In this document: piece after piece, positions 1 to 10,040 of the stretch
Layout of the letters: each line of letters opens with the position of its first letter
Numbering within the stretch: the stretch's first letter is position 1
Source of the DNA: Cyclobacteriaceae bacterium YHN15
Lineage (GTDB): Bacteria > Bacteroidota > Bacteroidia > Cytophagales > Cyclobacteriaceae
Direction: 5' to 3'
Length of the DNA stretch: 64,000 bases
NCBI GenBank assembly: GCA_003797895.1
Contig: RKQB01000012.1
Coordinates: forward strand, 61,661 to 125,660
Program-made: the position numbers and the translations under genes
The notes under the pieces: model-generated
Told to the model about the DNA's origin: nothing
Databases searched by the model: none
What the model saw: only the letters and a program-made list of their open reading frames with translations

Positions 1-675
1 TGACTATACTGCAGTCAGTTCTACGTCATTGCGAGGCGCAAAAGTGAAAGGATGTAGAAATGAAAAATCCAAAGTTTTAAATATCACAAGAACTCTAATG
101 CGCTGTGGCAATCTCAACCGATAAGCTGCTTCTGGGGAAGTAGGACAGGGAGGCAGTCAGAGACTGCAATGAGGGGGTGGAGACTAAGAGACTGAGGGAC
201 AAAGAGACTGAGAGCAGCTCTACGTCATTGCGAGGCGCAACTTTGAAAGTAAATAGAAAAGAATAATCCATGGTTTTGGATATTCATAGAACGAGAAAGC
301 GCCGTGGCAATCCCAACCGATCAGCTGCTTCTGGGGAAGTAGGACAGCGAGGCAGTCAGGAGACTGCAATGAGTGGGTCCAAGCCTGTCCGCCGTGGCGG
401 ATCAGAGACTTGAACCATTCTGGATCGGAGACCTGCCCGATGCAGGCGAGCTTGAACCAGTCAGAGTTTTCAACTTAAGGATTAAAAATCCTATTTATCA
501 CGGATCGGGATTGCAAATCCCGATCAGCAGCTTAAATTCACTTGGTCCAGCTTCAGGAGAAGCAGGACAGCGGACAAAGGCTAACAACCATTACAACAAC
601 TAAAACCCTTTTCCCGAAATTTCTTATCTTGTCATAGTATTATGGTTAAAATGTTAATCCCTCTGTAGAACTTGT
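1..675. repeat. Intergenic repeats: two copies of repeat R1
   Basis: No convincing gene lies here. Two copies of a roughly 95-bp repeat (called R1 below) occupy 22-115 and 220-314. Each starts with CATTGCGAGGCGC, has an AT-rich middle (AGAAAAGAATAATCCAAGGTTTT-like) and ends in GCGCCGTGGCAATCTC, so its ends form an imperfect inverted repeat. A degenerate GAGACTGA octamer tract at about 183-218 precedes the second copy. The stretch around 373-603 is open but consists of repeat-derived sequence. Confidence 0.75.
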
Positions 676-966
676 ATGTTAGATAATTTATCAGATAGAT
701 TATTTTGGGATGTAGACCCTAAATCTCTGGATTGGGAAAAGGATATCACCTTGATTATTTCCAGGGTTCTTGAAAGAGGAAGTCTTCAGGAATGGAGGAC
801 AATTGAGCAAAAATATGGTTTAAACAAGATTGTTAGTGTGGCCAAAGAAATAAGATCACTGGATATATTGGCAATTAATTTCCTAGCGCAAATATCTGAT
901 ACGCCGCTAACTGAATTCCGATGTTCCAATACCAAACAGTTGAACCAAAAACACTGGACATATTAA
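676..966 (+). CDS. AbiE-type antitoxin-like protein (DUF6922-like)
   Basis: A 96-residue protein directly upstream of, and overlapping by 46 bases, an AbiEii-type nucleotidyltransferase. It has an acidic start with the phrase LFWDVDPKSLDW, then a helical segment around ISRVLERGSLQEWRTI that resembles a small winged-helix or helix-turn-helix fold, and ends in a Trp-Tyr. The protein at 51607-51918 is a clear paralogue with the same LFWDVD start. In type IV AbiE systems the upstream partner is the antitoxin and represses the operon; that role is inferred here from position. The start is ATG with no Shine-Dalgarno sequence. Confidence 0.65.
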   Translation: MLDNLSDRLFWDVDPKSLDWEKDITLIISRVLERGSLQEWRTIEQKYGLNKIVSVAKEIRSLDILAINFLAQISDTPLTEFRCSNTKQLNQKHWTY

Positions 967-1535
967 GAGCAATTTCCAGTTTGTCGGTATTTTCAGAATA
1001 TAGACTTGTTGGAGGTACATCTTTAGCTTTGCAATATGGCCATAGACTTTCAATTGATCTTGATTTTTTCAGTACAGAGATAATTGATTATGAGGAAATT
1101 TTCTTGAACATCAAACCCTTAGGTAGAGTAGAAGTTGTTTCGAGATCGAAATTTATAAACTGTTTTTTTGTCAATGATGTCAAAGTGGATTTCGTATCAT
1201 TGCCTTATCAATGGATTGATGATCCAATCATGTACGATTCAATTAGGCTTGCGAGTTTAAAAGATATTGCAGCAATGAAGTTAGCGGCAATTACCAACAG
1301 AGGTTCAAAAAAAGATTTCATTGATATTGCTTTGCTTATCGAGAAATTAGGGCTTGATCAAATGATGGGATGCTATCATGAAAAATACCCTGATGGAATG
1401 GAAATGATGGTGCTAAGAAGTTTAGTATATTTTGAGGATGCAGAGGCTCAGTCAGATCCTGTTATGTTGATTCCTTACAAATGGGAAAGTATAAAAAGGC
1501 TAATCCTGGATGAAACCAAAAAATTTTTAAAATAA
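921..1535 (+). CDS. AbiEii/AbiGii-type nucleotidyltransferase toxin
   Basis: A 204-residue nucleotidyltransferase of the AbiEii/AbiGii type. Residues about 29-50 carry the core motif LVGGTSLALQYGHR followed by SIDLDFF, which gives the Gly-Gly/Ser loop and the two metal-binding Asp residues. The segment KDIAAMKLAAITNRGSKKDF is the other family hallmark. Related toxins (AbiEii, MenT) modify tRNA or bind GTP and stop growth; the target here is unknown. The start ATG at 921 lies inside the antitoxin gene in another frame, a 46-base overlap that is reproduced exactly in the second pair at 51607-52487. This makes translational coupling likely. Confidence 0.8.
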   Translation: MFQYQTVEPKTLDILRAISSLSVFSEYRLVGGTSLALQYGHRLSIDLDFFSTEIIDYEEIFLNIKPLGRVEVVSRSKFINCFFVNDVKVDFVSLPYQWIDDPIMYDSIRLASLKDIAAMKLAAITNRGSKKDFIDIALLIEKLGLDQMMGCYHEKYPDGMEMMVLRSLVYFEDAEAQSDPVMLIPYKWESIKRLILDETKKFLK

Positions 1536-1926
1536 GGAGAAGTCTAAAAGCTCCGCTTTTTTCTTTTCAACCACGAATTACACCAATTACACTAATTCTT
1601 TTGGTCCTTAAGGTGGTTTAAGGAATTAAGGTCTTTGTTTATCAAAGCAGAATGGGATTTTGAACTAGGCGCGTGGCTTTCTGATTTTCACTAATTTCAA
1701 GTTGAATTCATATAACTATTATATCTATTAAATGATTTAGAAAAATTTTGGCCTAATTCAGTGGTTATGAACCATGACACTTGTCCGCCGAGGCGGAACC
1801 ACGACAACCATTACAACTATTATAACCCTTTTCCCAAAATTACCTAACTTGCCACTGTTTCTCGTTTAATTCAAAATTTCCTAATTCCAAACTTAACACT
1901 CAACACTTATCACTCAACACTCTCCA
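1536..1926. other. Intergenic region, no gene seen
   Basis: AT-rich spacer between the toxin-antitoxin pair and the export genes. It contains a short CACCAATTACACTAATTC phrase and a tail of AACACT/ATCACT-like short repeats just before the start codon at 1927. I see no ORF, RNA gene or strong terminator. The promoter of the export operon should lie here, but no complete TAnnTTTG box stands out. Confidence 0.5.
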
Positions 1927-2757
1927 ATGCGCATAAAACACTTTCGACTTTTAATTTTCCCCTTACTCATTATAATCTTGTACACCACTGGCTGCGTTTC
2001 CAACAAACGTATCGTCTATATGCAGGAAATGGAGGCAGATCAAAACCCTTTGATCTATGCCTCTGAATTGCTCCCCTATGAAACGGAAGAATACCTGCTC
2101 CAGTACAATGACATCGTGGATATCAGCATCAAAACCTCCAGTAAAGAACTCAATGAGCTTTTTGGTCTATTTCAGGACAATGTGCAGGCCAACATGATGA
2201 TGCAGGGAGGAAGATCAGGTGGTGATGTGTTCTTTATGACCGGATTTACCTTGGACGATAGAGGCATCGTGGAACTCCCCCTTTTGGGTGAAATAAAATT
2301 ATCCGGATTGACCACGCAAGAAGCCAAGGGGCTGATAGAAAATGAAATGGTCAGGTTTGTCAACAAGGAAGATCTTTTTGTACGGGTAAGATTAGGCGGG
2401 ATCCGATACTCTGCCCTGGGAGAATTCCGGGTAGCAGGGAAACACAATATCCTGCAAAACCGCGTAACCATCTTCGAGGCCATCGCCAATGCCGGAGACC
2501 TCACCGAATTGGCCAAGAGAAATGAACTGGTTTTGGTGAGACAATATCCTGAAGGTTCCCGTATGTTTAAAATCGACCTCAATAACAAAAACCTCCTGTC
2601 CTCGGAATTTTATTTTATACAACCCAATGACATGCTTTATGCCGAACCGATGAAGGTCAGGATGCTGGGAACAGGCGTGAATTTTGTCCAGACCTTCTCT
2701 TTGGCTGTGACTACGCTTTCTGCAGTACTTTTGGTAATCAATGCACTGGAAAACTAA
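1927..2757 (+). CDS. Polysaccharide export outer-membrane lipoprotein (Wza/BexD family)
   Basis: This 276-residue protein is the outer-membrane channel partner of the co-polymerase encoded next. It has a lipoprotein signal: a hydrophobic stretch at residues 8-19 followed by the lipobox YTTGC with Cys23 as the predicted lipidated residue. The polysaccharide-export domain follows (YNDIVDISIK, then the DDRGIVELPLLGEIKLSG turn, residues about 55-130), then an SLBB-like domain to about residue 235 and a hydrophobic C-terminal helix (TLSAVLLVINAL) suited to crossing the outer membrane. The stop codon is one base before the next start. The protein is shorter than E. coli Wza (about 380 residues), as is usual for Bacteroidota. 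Confidence 0.9.
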   Translation: MRIKHFRLLIFPLLIIILYTTGCVSNKRIVYMQEMEADQNPLIYASELLPYETEEYLLQYNDIVDISIKTSSKELNELFGLFQDNVQANMMMQGGRSGGDVFFMTGFTLDDRGIVELPLLGEIKLSGLTTQEAKGLIENEMVRFVNKEDLFVRVRLGGIRYSALGEFRVAGKHNILQNRVTIFEAIANAGDLTELAKRNELVLVRQYPEGSRMFKIDLNNKNLLSSEFYFIQPNDMLYAEPMKVRMLGTGVNFVQTFSLAVTTLSAVLLVINALEN

Positions 2758-2758
2758 C

Positions 2759-5173
2759 ATGAATTCAAATACCAATCCTAACTTACCCCAAAACAATCCT
2801 TCCGAAGAAGATGACCTGTACCAGATCAAAGATATAGTCCGACGCTATGTCCGCAATTGGTATTGGGTGTTTTTTTCTTTAGGTGTTTTTCTCGTAGGGG
2901 CATTCCTGATCAACCGATGGACGCCCAGGGTGTACCGCTCCTCGGCACAGTTCTTTGTCAAAGAACAGGATTCCGGACTGAACCTTTTTGACCAGAGTTT
3001 TTTTGGCTATAATTCCGAATTGGATATGACCAATCAGATGATCATTATCCGCTCCAGGCCCATTGCCGAACTGGCCCTGAAGAAACTGAATTTTGAGGTG
3101 GAATACCATTACGAAGGCTATGTGACGAAAGCCGAACATTATCCAACAGCCCCTATTTTGGCTGAAGTGGACTGGAAACATCCCCAATTGGTGAATGGGG
3201 AAATTCAGGTGTATTGGAACAATAAAAACAACTTTCAGCTTTCTTTTCCGGATGAAAAATATGGCCTGACCCAGGCCAATAGTCCGGGCATTACGTCTAT
3301 AGACAGACCGGTTTTGGATCAATACAGCTACCCATTTGGAGAATGGGTGGAAACACCCTTTATGCGTTTTAAAATTTCCCTGACCTCAGGAGAGACCGAA
3401 GGAAAAATCCTGGTCAAACTACGGGACAAACAAGGTCTGATCAACCAATATGCCGGATCATTGGAAATTGCTCCGGTAGAAAAATTTTCCTCGATTCTAC
3501 AACTTTCCATCAATTCCAATTTAGCTTCCAAGGGGGTGGATTACCTCAATGCCCTGATGGAGGCTTACCTGGAAAATGAATTGTCCCAAAAAAATCAGAC
3601 GGCCACCAATACCATCAACTTTATTGATGATCAGCTGTCAGGACTCTCTGATACCCTGAATTTTATTGAAAACAGACTGGAAGCTTTCAGAAGTGCCAAT
3701 AGGATTTATGATATCAGTTCGGAAGGCAGCTCCGTGTTCAACAGGATTGCAGACCTGGACAGGGAACTGGCACAGGAAAAACTCAAAAGAGAATATTACC
3801 GAAATCTTCAGGGATACCTCGTCAAAGAGGATTACAATGAAATCATCGTGCCTTCGGGTTTGGGGATTGAAGACCCTATTCTGAACAACCTCATTAAGAA
3901 TCTCTTGGATCTTCAAAATCAAAAGGCTTCCCTGATGACCACGCAGAAAGATGCCTCGCCTGCCGTGAGGGAGGTCAACAGGAAGCTGGAAGACCTGAAC
4001 AATTCCATCCGCGAATTATTGGTGAATGTAGATGAAAATGCAGCCTTCCTTATCCGGGATCTGGAAAGAAGGTTGGGGCAGATTGACCTGGAATTCAGCA
4101 GGCTGCCCGCCAAAGAACAAAACCTATTGCGTATCCAAAGGGATTACAGCTTCAGTGAAGGCATCTATGGTTTCTTGGCCCAGAAAAGGGCAGAAGCAGC
4201 TATTTCCAAAGCCTCCAATACCCCTTCCAATAAGATAATAGAATTTGCAACAACCTCAGGTGTCATAGCGCCAAAACCCACAAGGAATTATGCTTTAGCC
4301 TTATCTTTGGGAATGTTGATTCCGCTATTGTTTGTGTTGGGCAAGGTGTACCTGACGGACAAGATCAAGGATGTAAAAGACCTGGAAAAAAGGTTGAGGA
4401 TTCCTATCCTGGCTTCCGTGGCCTATAAAAAACTGTACAGCAACCTGGTGGTGTTTGAGGACAAGAACTCCGGTATCACGGAAGCCTTCCGCTCCCTGAG
4501 GGCCAATATGAACTTCGTATTGCCCAAGGATAAACCAGCTGTGATCTTGATCACCTCCAATTCCTCAGGGGAAGGCAAGACCTTTTGTTCCATGAACCTG
4601 GCTTCTGTCTATGCCCTCTCAGGGAAAAAGACCCTGTTGATAGGAACGGATCTGAGAAAACCCAAGATCTTCCAGGACTTTGGGCTACAGAATGACAAAG
4701 GCCTTTCCAATTACCTCAGTGGGCATGTGAGCGATGTCCACAGTATCATTTATGCCACAGCGCATGATAACCTGGATGTGCTATTAGCAGGCCCCATTCC
4801 TCCCAATCCATCGGAATTGATAGGTAATGGCAAGCTGGAGCCCATGATACAGCAATTGAAAAAAGAATACGATATCATCATTTTGGATACCCCGCCCATT
4901 GGTTTGGTTTCTGAAACCCTAGAGCTTTTCCAGATTGCAGATGTATCCTTTTTTGTAGTGCGTTATGCCTATACCTTGAAGGCCGCCATTGAGCACATCA
5001 ACCATGTCAAAGAACACCAAAAGCTCCCCCATGCCTATGTTATTTTCAACTCCATAGATGAAAAAGAGATGAGCTATTCTTATGCCTATGGTTACAGCTA
5101 TGGATACGGGTATTATGGTGATGAGGAGAAGAAGGGGTTTTTGGGGAGGTTGAGGAAAAGATGGTTTGGGTGA
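2759..5173 (+). CDS. Wzc-like polysaccharide co-polymerase and tyrosine autokinase
   Basis: An 804-residue inner-membrane protein controlling chain length and export. The N-terminus has a Wzz domain with a first membrane segment (WYWVFFSLGVFLVGAFLI), a long periplasmic coiled-coil region, and a second membrane segment (LALSLGMLIPLLFVLG) near residue 520. The cytoplasmic bacterial tyrosine-kinase domain follows, with Walker A (SNSSGEGKT), Walker A' (LLIGTDLRKPK) and Walker B (IIILDTPPIG). The tail is a tyrosine cluster (about nine Tyr in SYSYAYGYSYGYGYYG), the usual autophosphorylation target. I prefer the ATG at 2759, just after the wza-like stop, over the in-frame ATG at 2741 inside that gene. 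Kinase and co-polymerase are fused in one chain, as in Proteobacteria. Confidence 0.93.
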   Translation: MNSNTNPNLPQNNPSEEDDLYQIKDIVRRYVRNWYWVFFSLGVFLVGAFLINRWTPRVYRSSAQFFVKEQDSGLNLFDQSFFGYNSELDMTNQMIIIRSRPIAELALKKLNFEVEYHYEGYVTKAEHYPTAPILAEVDWKHPQLVNGEIQVYWNNKNNFQLSFPDEKYGLTQANSPGITSIDRPVLDQYSYPFGEWVETPFMRFKISLTSGETEGKILVKLRDKQGLINQYAGSLEIAPVEKFSSILQLSINSNLASKGVDYLNALMEAYLENELSQKNQTATNTINFIDDQLSGLSDTLNFIENRLEAFRSANRIYDISSEGSSVFNRIADLDRELAQEKLKREYYRNLQGYLVKEDYNEIIVPSGLGIEDPILNNLIKNLLDLQNQKASLMTTQKDASPAVREVNRKLEDLNNSIRELLVNVDENAAFLIRDLERRLGQIDLEFSRLPAKEQNLLRIQRDYSFSEGIYGFLAQKRAEAAISKASNTPSNKIIEFATTSGVIAPKPTRNYALALSLGMLIPLLFVLGKVYLTDKIKDVKDLEKRLRIPILASVAYKKLYSNLVVFEDKNSGITEAFRSLRANMNFVLPKDKPAVILITSNSSGEGKTFCSMNLASVYALSGKKTLLIGTDLRKPKIFQDFGLQNDKGLSNYLSGHVSDVHSIIYATAHDNLDVLLAGPIPPNPSELIGNGKLEPMIQQLKKEYDIIILDTPPIGLVSETLELFQIADVSFFVVRYAYTLKAAIEHINHVKEHQKLPHAYVIFNSIDEKEMSYSYAYGYSYGYGYYGDEEKKGFLGRLRKRWFG

Positions 5174-6257
5174 GGAGAGGGAGTGAAGAGGGAGAAGTGA
5201 TGAGTGATGAGTGGAAAGTGGGGAGTGTGAGGGAGGGTTCAAGTCAGGTGAGCAGCTTACGTCATTGCGAGGCGCTACCGAGAAAGTATATAGAAAAGAA
5301 CGATCCAAAGTTTTTATTACAAACAGAACTAAAAAGCGCCGTGGCAATCTCAACCGATACGCCATTTCTAGGGAATCAGGACCAGGAGGCAGTCAGGAGA
5401 CTGCAATGAATTGGTCCAAGTCAGAGACTTGAACCATCAAAGATATCCGTGGCCTTCAGCCCCGGTAAGTTTTGGTGTTATTGGGGATAGCTAATGCCGA
5501 TGGGCTGCACCCATCGTTTTGTTATCTAGGCTCCCGATAATGATCGGGACAGGCTTTTCAGGCCTTACAGGCAGTCAGGAGACTGCAATGTGGGGGTCTA
5601 AGTCCGGGGACTTGAACCAGTCAGATCTGGAGACTTGAACAATAAAAGGGCTGAAGGCCCTGGATAACATAGCCCAGGCAGCAGTGCCAAAGGCACAAAG
5701 GCCTGGGCTAAAAATGCCCAGCACGGTTCCAGAGTCAGCGCCGTACACCTAAATCGAAGCATCCTCGCCAATCACCGACGATATGAAACCTAAGCGAAAA
5801 TTCGAAGAATAGAACGCGGGTGGTTCGCAAGCTCACTAAAATAGAACGCGGATGACGCAGGACAAGCCGTTAATTAAATGTCCCTTTGGACATTTAAAGG
5901 CTTGGGCCAGGATGCAGGGCTGGACAAATTAACGCTGATCCGTCCAGAGAAAAATCCCGCCTTGCGGGACAGGTTCCGCGATCATCAGCTACATCAGCGT
6001 CATCCGCGTTCCAAAAAAGGTGTAGAAATAGAACGCCGATGACGCAAATTTTACAGACGGTCGCTTATAAGAACTTGTTAAAATCCGCGATCATCAGCTA
6101 CATCAGCGTCATCCGCGTTCCAAAAAAGGTACAGAAATAGAACGCAGTACCTGTCCCGATCCTCGGGATAAGTTCAGTTACACTTAAAACCTTAGGAGGT
6201 ACCTTCATTCTACATTCTACACTCTACACTCCCCTCGTTCTTCTGTGTAACAAAATA
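5174..6257. repeat. Gene-free repeat block (R1, R4 and two R2 copies)
   Basis: More than 1 kb without a believable gene. One R1 copy lies at 5258-5351. At about 5448-5590 is a copy of a third repeat (R4) with the phrases GTGGCCTTCAGCCCC and GATGGGCTGCACCCATCG, a hairpin. Two copies of repeat R2 lie at 5842-6012 and 6029-6121: each begins with GAACGC(C/G)GATGACGC and ends with GCGTCATCCGCGTTCC, giving long imperfect inverted repeats. Short ORFs here are made of repeat sequence. Confidence 0.75.
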
Positions 6258-7010
6258 ATGAATCTTCAAAATCTAACCTCACTCGCCAAATCCGCTTCTC
6301 TCGAAGCAGGCCGTGCGATCCTTTCCATCTACCACTCCTTCGACCTGGGAGTAGCATATAAGAAAGACGATTCGCCCCTGACCAAAGCAGACTTATTAGC
6401 ACATGAGGTAATCATCAAACACCTACAGGAAACAGGACTCCCCATCCTCTCCGAAGAAGGAGCCGACATTCCTTACGAAACCCGAAGACACTGGTACTAC
6501 TACTGGCTGGTGGACCCCTTGGACGGCACCAAGGAATTTATAAAAAAGAACGGGGAATTTACCGTCAACATCGCTCTGATCCACAATCAGCAAGCCATTC
6601 TGGGCGTAGTGTATGCTCCGGTGCTGGATTGCTTATACTGGGGAAATACCGAAGACGGAGCCTGGAAGCAGGAAGGGAATCAAGCACCCATTCAATTGAA
6701 AAATTCAGATAGTGAAGAGGTCAACACCATCGTCGCCAGCCGCTCGCACCTGAGTCCAGAGACAGAGGAATTTATAGCCCAATACTCTGATGCCGAGACC
6801 ATCAGCATGGGTTCCAGCCTGAAGTTTATGCTTGTAGCGGAGAACAAAGCCCAACTCTATCCCCGCTTTGCACCCACCATGGAATGGGACACCGCTGCTG
6901 CCCAGGCCATCGCGGAAGCCTCCGGCAGGCAGGTGCTGACTTATCCGGACTTGGAGCCGATGAAGTATAATCGGGAGGAGATGAGGAATGGTTGGTTTTT
7001 GGTGAAGTAA
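6258..7010 (+). CDS. cysQ: 3'(2'),5'-bisphosphate nucleotidase CysQ
   Basis: This 250-residue member of the inositol-monophosphatase fold hydrolyses adenosine 3',5'-bisphosphate, a by-product of sulfate assimilation and sulfotransfer, to AMP. The metal-binding motifs are plain: EEGAD at about residues 67-71, DPLDGTKEF at about 87-95 and WDTAAAQAIAEASG at about 213-226. It stands alone between repeat blocks. CysQ next to surface-glycan genes is common and could reflect a sulfated glycan, but no sulfotransferase or sulfate-activating gene is visible in this window. Confidence 0.92.
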   Translation: MNLQNLTSLAKSASLEAGRAILSIYHSFDLGVAYKKDDSPLTKADLLAHEVIIKHLQETGLPILSEEGADIPYETRRHWYYYWLVDPLDGTKEFIKKNGEFTVNIALIHNQQAILGVVYAPVLDCLYWGNTEDGAWKQEGNQAPIQLKNSDSEEVNTIVASRSHLSPETEEFIAQYSDAETISMGSSLKFMLVAENKAQLYPRFAPTMEWDTAAAQAIAEASGRQVLTYPDLEPMKYNREEMRNGWFLVK

Positions 7011-7406
7011 TTTGGAATTAAGAATGATAAATTAGGAATGAGGTCTCCGTCATTGCGAAAAGTACTTTGAAAGTATATAGAAAAGAATAATCCCAAGTTT
7101 TAAAATATAAATAGAACTAGAAAGCGCCGTAGCAATCTCCAAAGAGCGGATTGAATTGAACCAAAAACTACGCAGCTTGTCCTTTAAAAACAGGAAAGAG
7201 ATACAAAGAATTGGATAAAGGGTATTTTAGTTTTTCAGCAGTTTTTAGTAAATAAGACTTTTCCGTATCACCTTCTTGCCCGCAGTGACTAGGATGAAAG
7301 AGAGGTTCAGAATGAGTTAGAACACTTGACTTTGCTTAACAGTGAAATACACAGATATTTAAAGAATAAGTTTCACTTTAGGAAGAAAATAGATTAAATA
7401 AACCCA
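7011..7406. repeat. Intergenic region with a divergent R1 copy
   Basis: A diverged R1 copy lies at 7047-7140; its left end reads CATTGCGAAAAG instead of CATTGCGAGGCGC, but the middle and the right end (GCGCCGTAGCAATCTC) match. The remaining 260 bases before the flippase gene show no gene. From here on base composition drops sharply. Confidence 0.6.
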
Positions 7407-8930
7407 ATGATTTCAGCAAATAATCAGCGCATCGCAAAAAATACATTAATGCTGTATTTTAGGCACATACTAATTCTTCTAGTAAGTCTTTATACGGTTC
7501 GCGTTGTATTAGATGCCCTTGGGGTTGAAGATTATGGGATTTATAATGTTGTAGGTGGTATTGTTTCACTTTTTGCATTCCTAAGTAGCTCAATGGCCTC
7601 TGCTTCTCAAAGGTTTTTTTCTTTTTCATTGGGTCAAAATGACCTTGAAAAACTCAAAAAAGTTTTTTCAGTTAACTCGATTATTTATTTGGGTATTGCA
7701 TTAATTGTATTTTTTCTTTTGGAGACTATAGGATTATGGTTTGTTATTCAGTTTTTAAAATTACCACCTGAAAGGTTAGATTCTTCCATATTTATCTATC
7801 ATTTCTCTGTTTTAACTTTCGTTGTTAATATAATTAGGTCTCCATTTACTGCTATGATTACTGCCCATGAGGATATGCAAATCTATGCCTATGTTTCAAT
7901 TGTTGAAGCAATGATGAAGCTTGGAATAGCCTTTCTATTGATTAATTTGGCAGGGGATAAGCTAGAAATATATGGAGTACTACTTTTTATTGTATCAATT
8001 ATCAGTTCCGCAGTTTTCATGGTAATTAGTTTTCAAAAATATAAAGAATGTCAGTTTAAAAGATTTTACTGGGATAGAGAGGTCTTTAAGGAAATTTTTG
8101 GTTTTACAACTTGGACGCTTTTTGGTCAAATTTCTAACGTTTTTCGGAATCAGGCCATAACAATACTTATAAATCAATTTTTTAATCCGGTGGTAGTTGC
8201 AGGAAAAGCCATAGCAACAAATATTACAAGTCAAATAAATGTTTTTTCAAATAATTTCAATGTTGGTCTTTATCCTCCAATTATTAAATCCTATGCAGCC
8301 AATGAAAAAGCTAATATGTTTTCATTGATTTTTAATGGGTCAAAAATCACTTTTTTCCTGATGTGGATCTTTGCTTTACCAATGTTTATAGAAATGAATA
8401 CTATTCTCAATGTTTGGCTTAAAAATCCACCACCAGAGGCGGTTTTGTTTACAAGATTGGCTTTGATAGAATTATTAATTCATTCTATTAGCCTGCCTCT
8501 AGGTACGGCTGCAAGGGCACCTGGTAAAATGAAATTTTATGAATTAACTCTTGGCTCTATTCAAATTCTAATTTTTATTGTTTCTTGGATAGTTTTAAAA
8601 TTGGGTGCTGAAGCTTACTCCATTTATATTGTTGCCATAATGGCAAATTTGGCTATGTTTATGATAAGATTGTTTATTGTTAGTAATTTGATTGATCTAT
8701 CTGTTAAATTTTTCTTGAAAGAAGTCGCTTTTCCAGTTTTAGGAGTAATAATCTTTTCAATGATTCCATCATATGGGATTCATTATTATCTACCTGAAGG
8801 AATCGGATTTTCAGGCTTATCTGTTTTTACTAGTTTAGTAATTACAACAATAGTGATGTATTATATTGGACTTGATAAAATATGGCGTGAGAAAATTCAA
8901 GTTTTTGCTTTCAAAAAGATACGCAATTAG
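7407..8930 (+). CDS. Wzx-type polysaccharide flippase
   Basis: This 507-residue membrane protein has roughly twelve to fourteen hydrophobic segments along its whole length. The N-terminal phrase LMLYFRHILILLVSLYTVRV followed by LDALGVEDYGIYNVVGGIV is typical of MATE/MOP-superfamily O-antigen flippases. It should move lipid-linked repeat units across the inner membrane for the EpsG-type polymerase at 14928. It opens the AT-rich glycan block: one 60-base line at 7441 has 18 G+C by hand count, against 35 of 60 in a line of the wza-like gene at 2461. The next start is 17 bases downstream, so it probably heads a long operon. Confidence 0.88.
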   Translation: MISANNQRIAKNTLMLYFRHILILLVSLYTVRVVLDALGVEDYGIYNVVGGIVSLFAFLSSSMASASQRFFSFSLGQNDLEKLKKVFSVNSIIYLGIALIVFFLLETIGLWFVIQFLKLPPERLDSSIFIYHFSVLTFVVNIIRSPFTAMITAHEDMQIYAYVSIVEAMMKLGIAFLLINLAGDKLEIYGVLLFIVSIISSAVFMVISFQKYKECQFKRFYWDREVFKEIFGFTTWTLFGQISNVFRNQAITILINQFFNPVVVAGKAIATNITSQINVFSNNFNVGLYPPIIKSYAANEKANMFSLIFNGSKITFFLMWIFALPMFIEMNTILNVWLKNPPPEAVLFTRLALIELLIHSISLPLGTAARAPGKMKFYELTLGSIQILIFIVSWIVLKLGAEAYSIYIVAIMANLAMFMIRLFIVSNLIDLSVKFFLKEVAFPVLGVIIFSMIPSYGIHYYLPEGIGFSGLSVFTSLVITTIVMYYIGLDKIWREKIQVFAFKKIRN

Positions 8931-8946
8931 TTATAAAGATATTTGA

Positions 8947-10038
8947 ATGAGGGTATTGGTTTTAGGTGGAACAGGTGCTATCGGAGTTCATTTGGTGAAA
9001 AACCTTTCAAAGAATGGTTTTGATACTTATGTGACTTCGAGAAGTTACAAAAAGGCAGAAAACAACCTTAATTATTTGCAGGGAAATGCTAAAGATATTT
9101 CCTTTCTAAAGGAAATACTAAGTGAGCAATGGGGTACAATTGTTGATTTTATGGTTTACTCTACAGATGAATTTAAAACTCGGTTTGATCTTTTATTGAA
9201 TTCAACCTCCCAGTATATGTTTATAAGTTCTGCAAGGGTATATGCGGAATCAATCCAGCCTATTACCGAAACTTCTGATCGCTTACTTGATGTTTCAAAG
9301 GATTCGGAATTTCTTTTGACTGATGAATACGCATTAGCAAAAGCAAGACAGGAAGATATTTTGAAAAATTCAGGAAGAAAAAACTGGACTATCGTTCGGC
9401 CTTACATTACTTTCAGTGAACAGCGTCTCCAACTTGGAGTTTTTGAGAAAGAAGATTGGCTTTATAGGGGTATAAAAGGTAGAACCATCGTTTTTTCAAG
9501 TGACATCTTATCAAAAGTGACAACTATGACCTATGGATTAGATGTTTCAAAAGGTCTGTTTTCACTAATAGGGAAACAAAAATCATTGGAAAATTCTTTT
9601 CATATCACCGCCTCAGAATGCTATACTTGGGATGAAATTTTGAATCTATATTTATCAATTATTGAAAAATACCTAGGCTTCAGGCCTAAGGTGTTACTTC
9701 AAAACATGAATGGATTTTTAGAGCTGCACCCTGGCAAGTATCAGGTGAAATACGATAGGTTATTCAACAGACGGTTTGATAATTCAAAAATTAAACAATA
9801 TTTAGATTTAAATGTCTTTACGAATCCAATAACAGGGCTAAAAAAATGTTTAGAAGGGTTCTTGATGGATCCCAAGTTTAAGCCTATCAATTGGAGATTG
9901 GAAGCTTTAAAAGATAAATTAAGTAAAGAAACTACTCCTCTTAATGAAATTCCAGGAGTTAAATCAAAAATTATATATATTATGTATAGAAATATTTCAT
10001 TGGCTACCATAAAAAAAATTAAATCTATTCTAAACTGA
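8947..10038 (+). CDS. NAD-dependent epimerase/dehydratase (extended SDR)
   Basis: A 363-residue enzyme with the Rossmann motif GGTGAIG at residues 7-13 and the catalytic Tyr128-x3-Lys132 pair in EYALAKAR. A serine-rich strand (FISSARVYAES) sits at the expected position upstream of the Tyr. Enzymes of this type oxidise, reduce or epimerise nucleotide sugars or lipid-linked sugars. The exact substrate cannot be read from sequence. The C-terminal 80 residues diverge from ordinary GalE-type enzymes. It lies 16 bases after the flippase and 2 bases before the thiamine-diphosphate enzyme, so the two may act in one pathway. Confidence 0.78.
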   Translation: MRVLVLGGTGAIGVHLVKNLSKNGFDTYVTSRSYKKAENNLNYLQGNAKDISFLKEILSEQWGTIVDFMVYSTDEFKTRFDLLLNSTSQYMFISSARVYAESIQPITETSDRLLDVSKDSEFLLTDEYALAKARQEDILKNSGRKNWTIVRPYITFSEQRLQLGVFEKEDWLYRGIKGRTIVFSSDILSKVTTMTYGLDVSKGLFSLIGKQKSLENSFHITASECYTWDEILNLYLSIIEKYLGFRPKVLLQNMNGFLELHPGKYQVKYDRLFNRRFDNSKIKQYLDLNVFTNPITGLKKCLEGFLMDPKFKPINWRLEALKDKLSKETTPLNEIPGVKSKIIYIMYRNISLATIKKIKSILN

Positions 10039-10040
10039 CG

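Noticed and set aside
373..603. 76-codon ORF
   Set aside because: Made of intergenic repeat sequence (AGCCTGTCCGCC, GGAGACTTGAACC phrases found in several blocks) and without a protein-like pattern.
2392..2829. Minus-strand ORFs opposite the export and kinase genes (also 2172, 2879, 3638)
   Set aside because: They are antisense shadows of well-recognised plus-strand genes.
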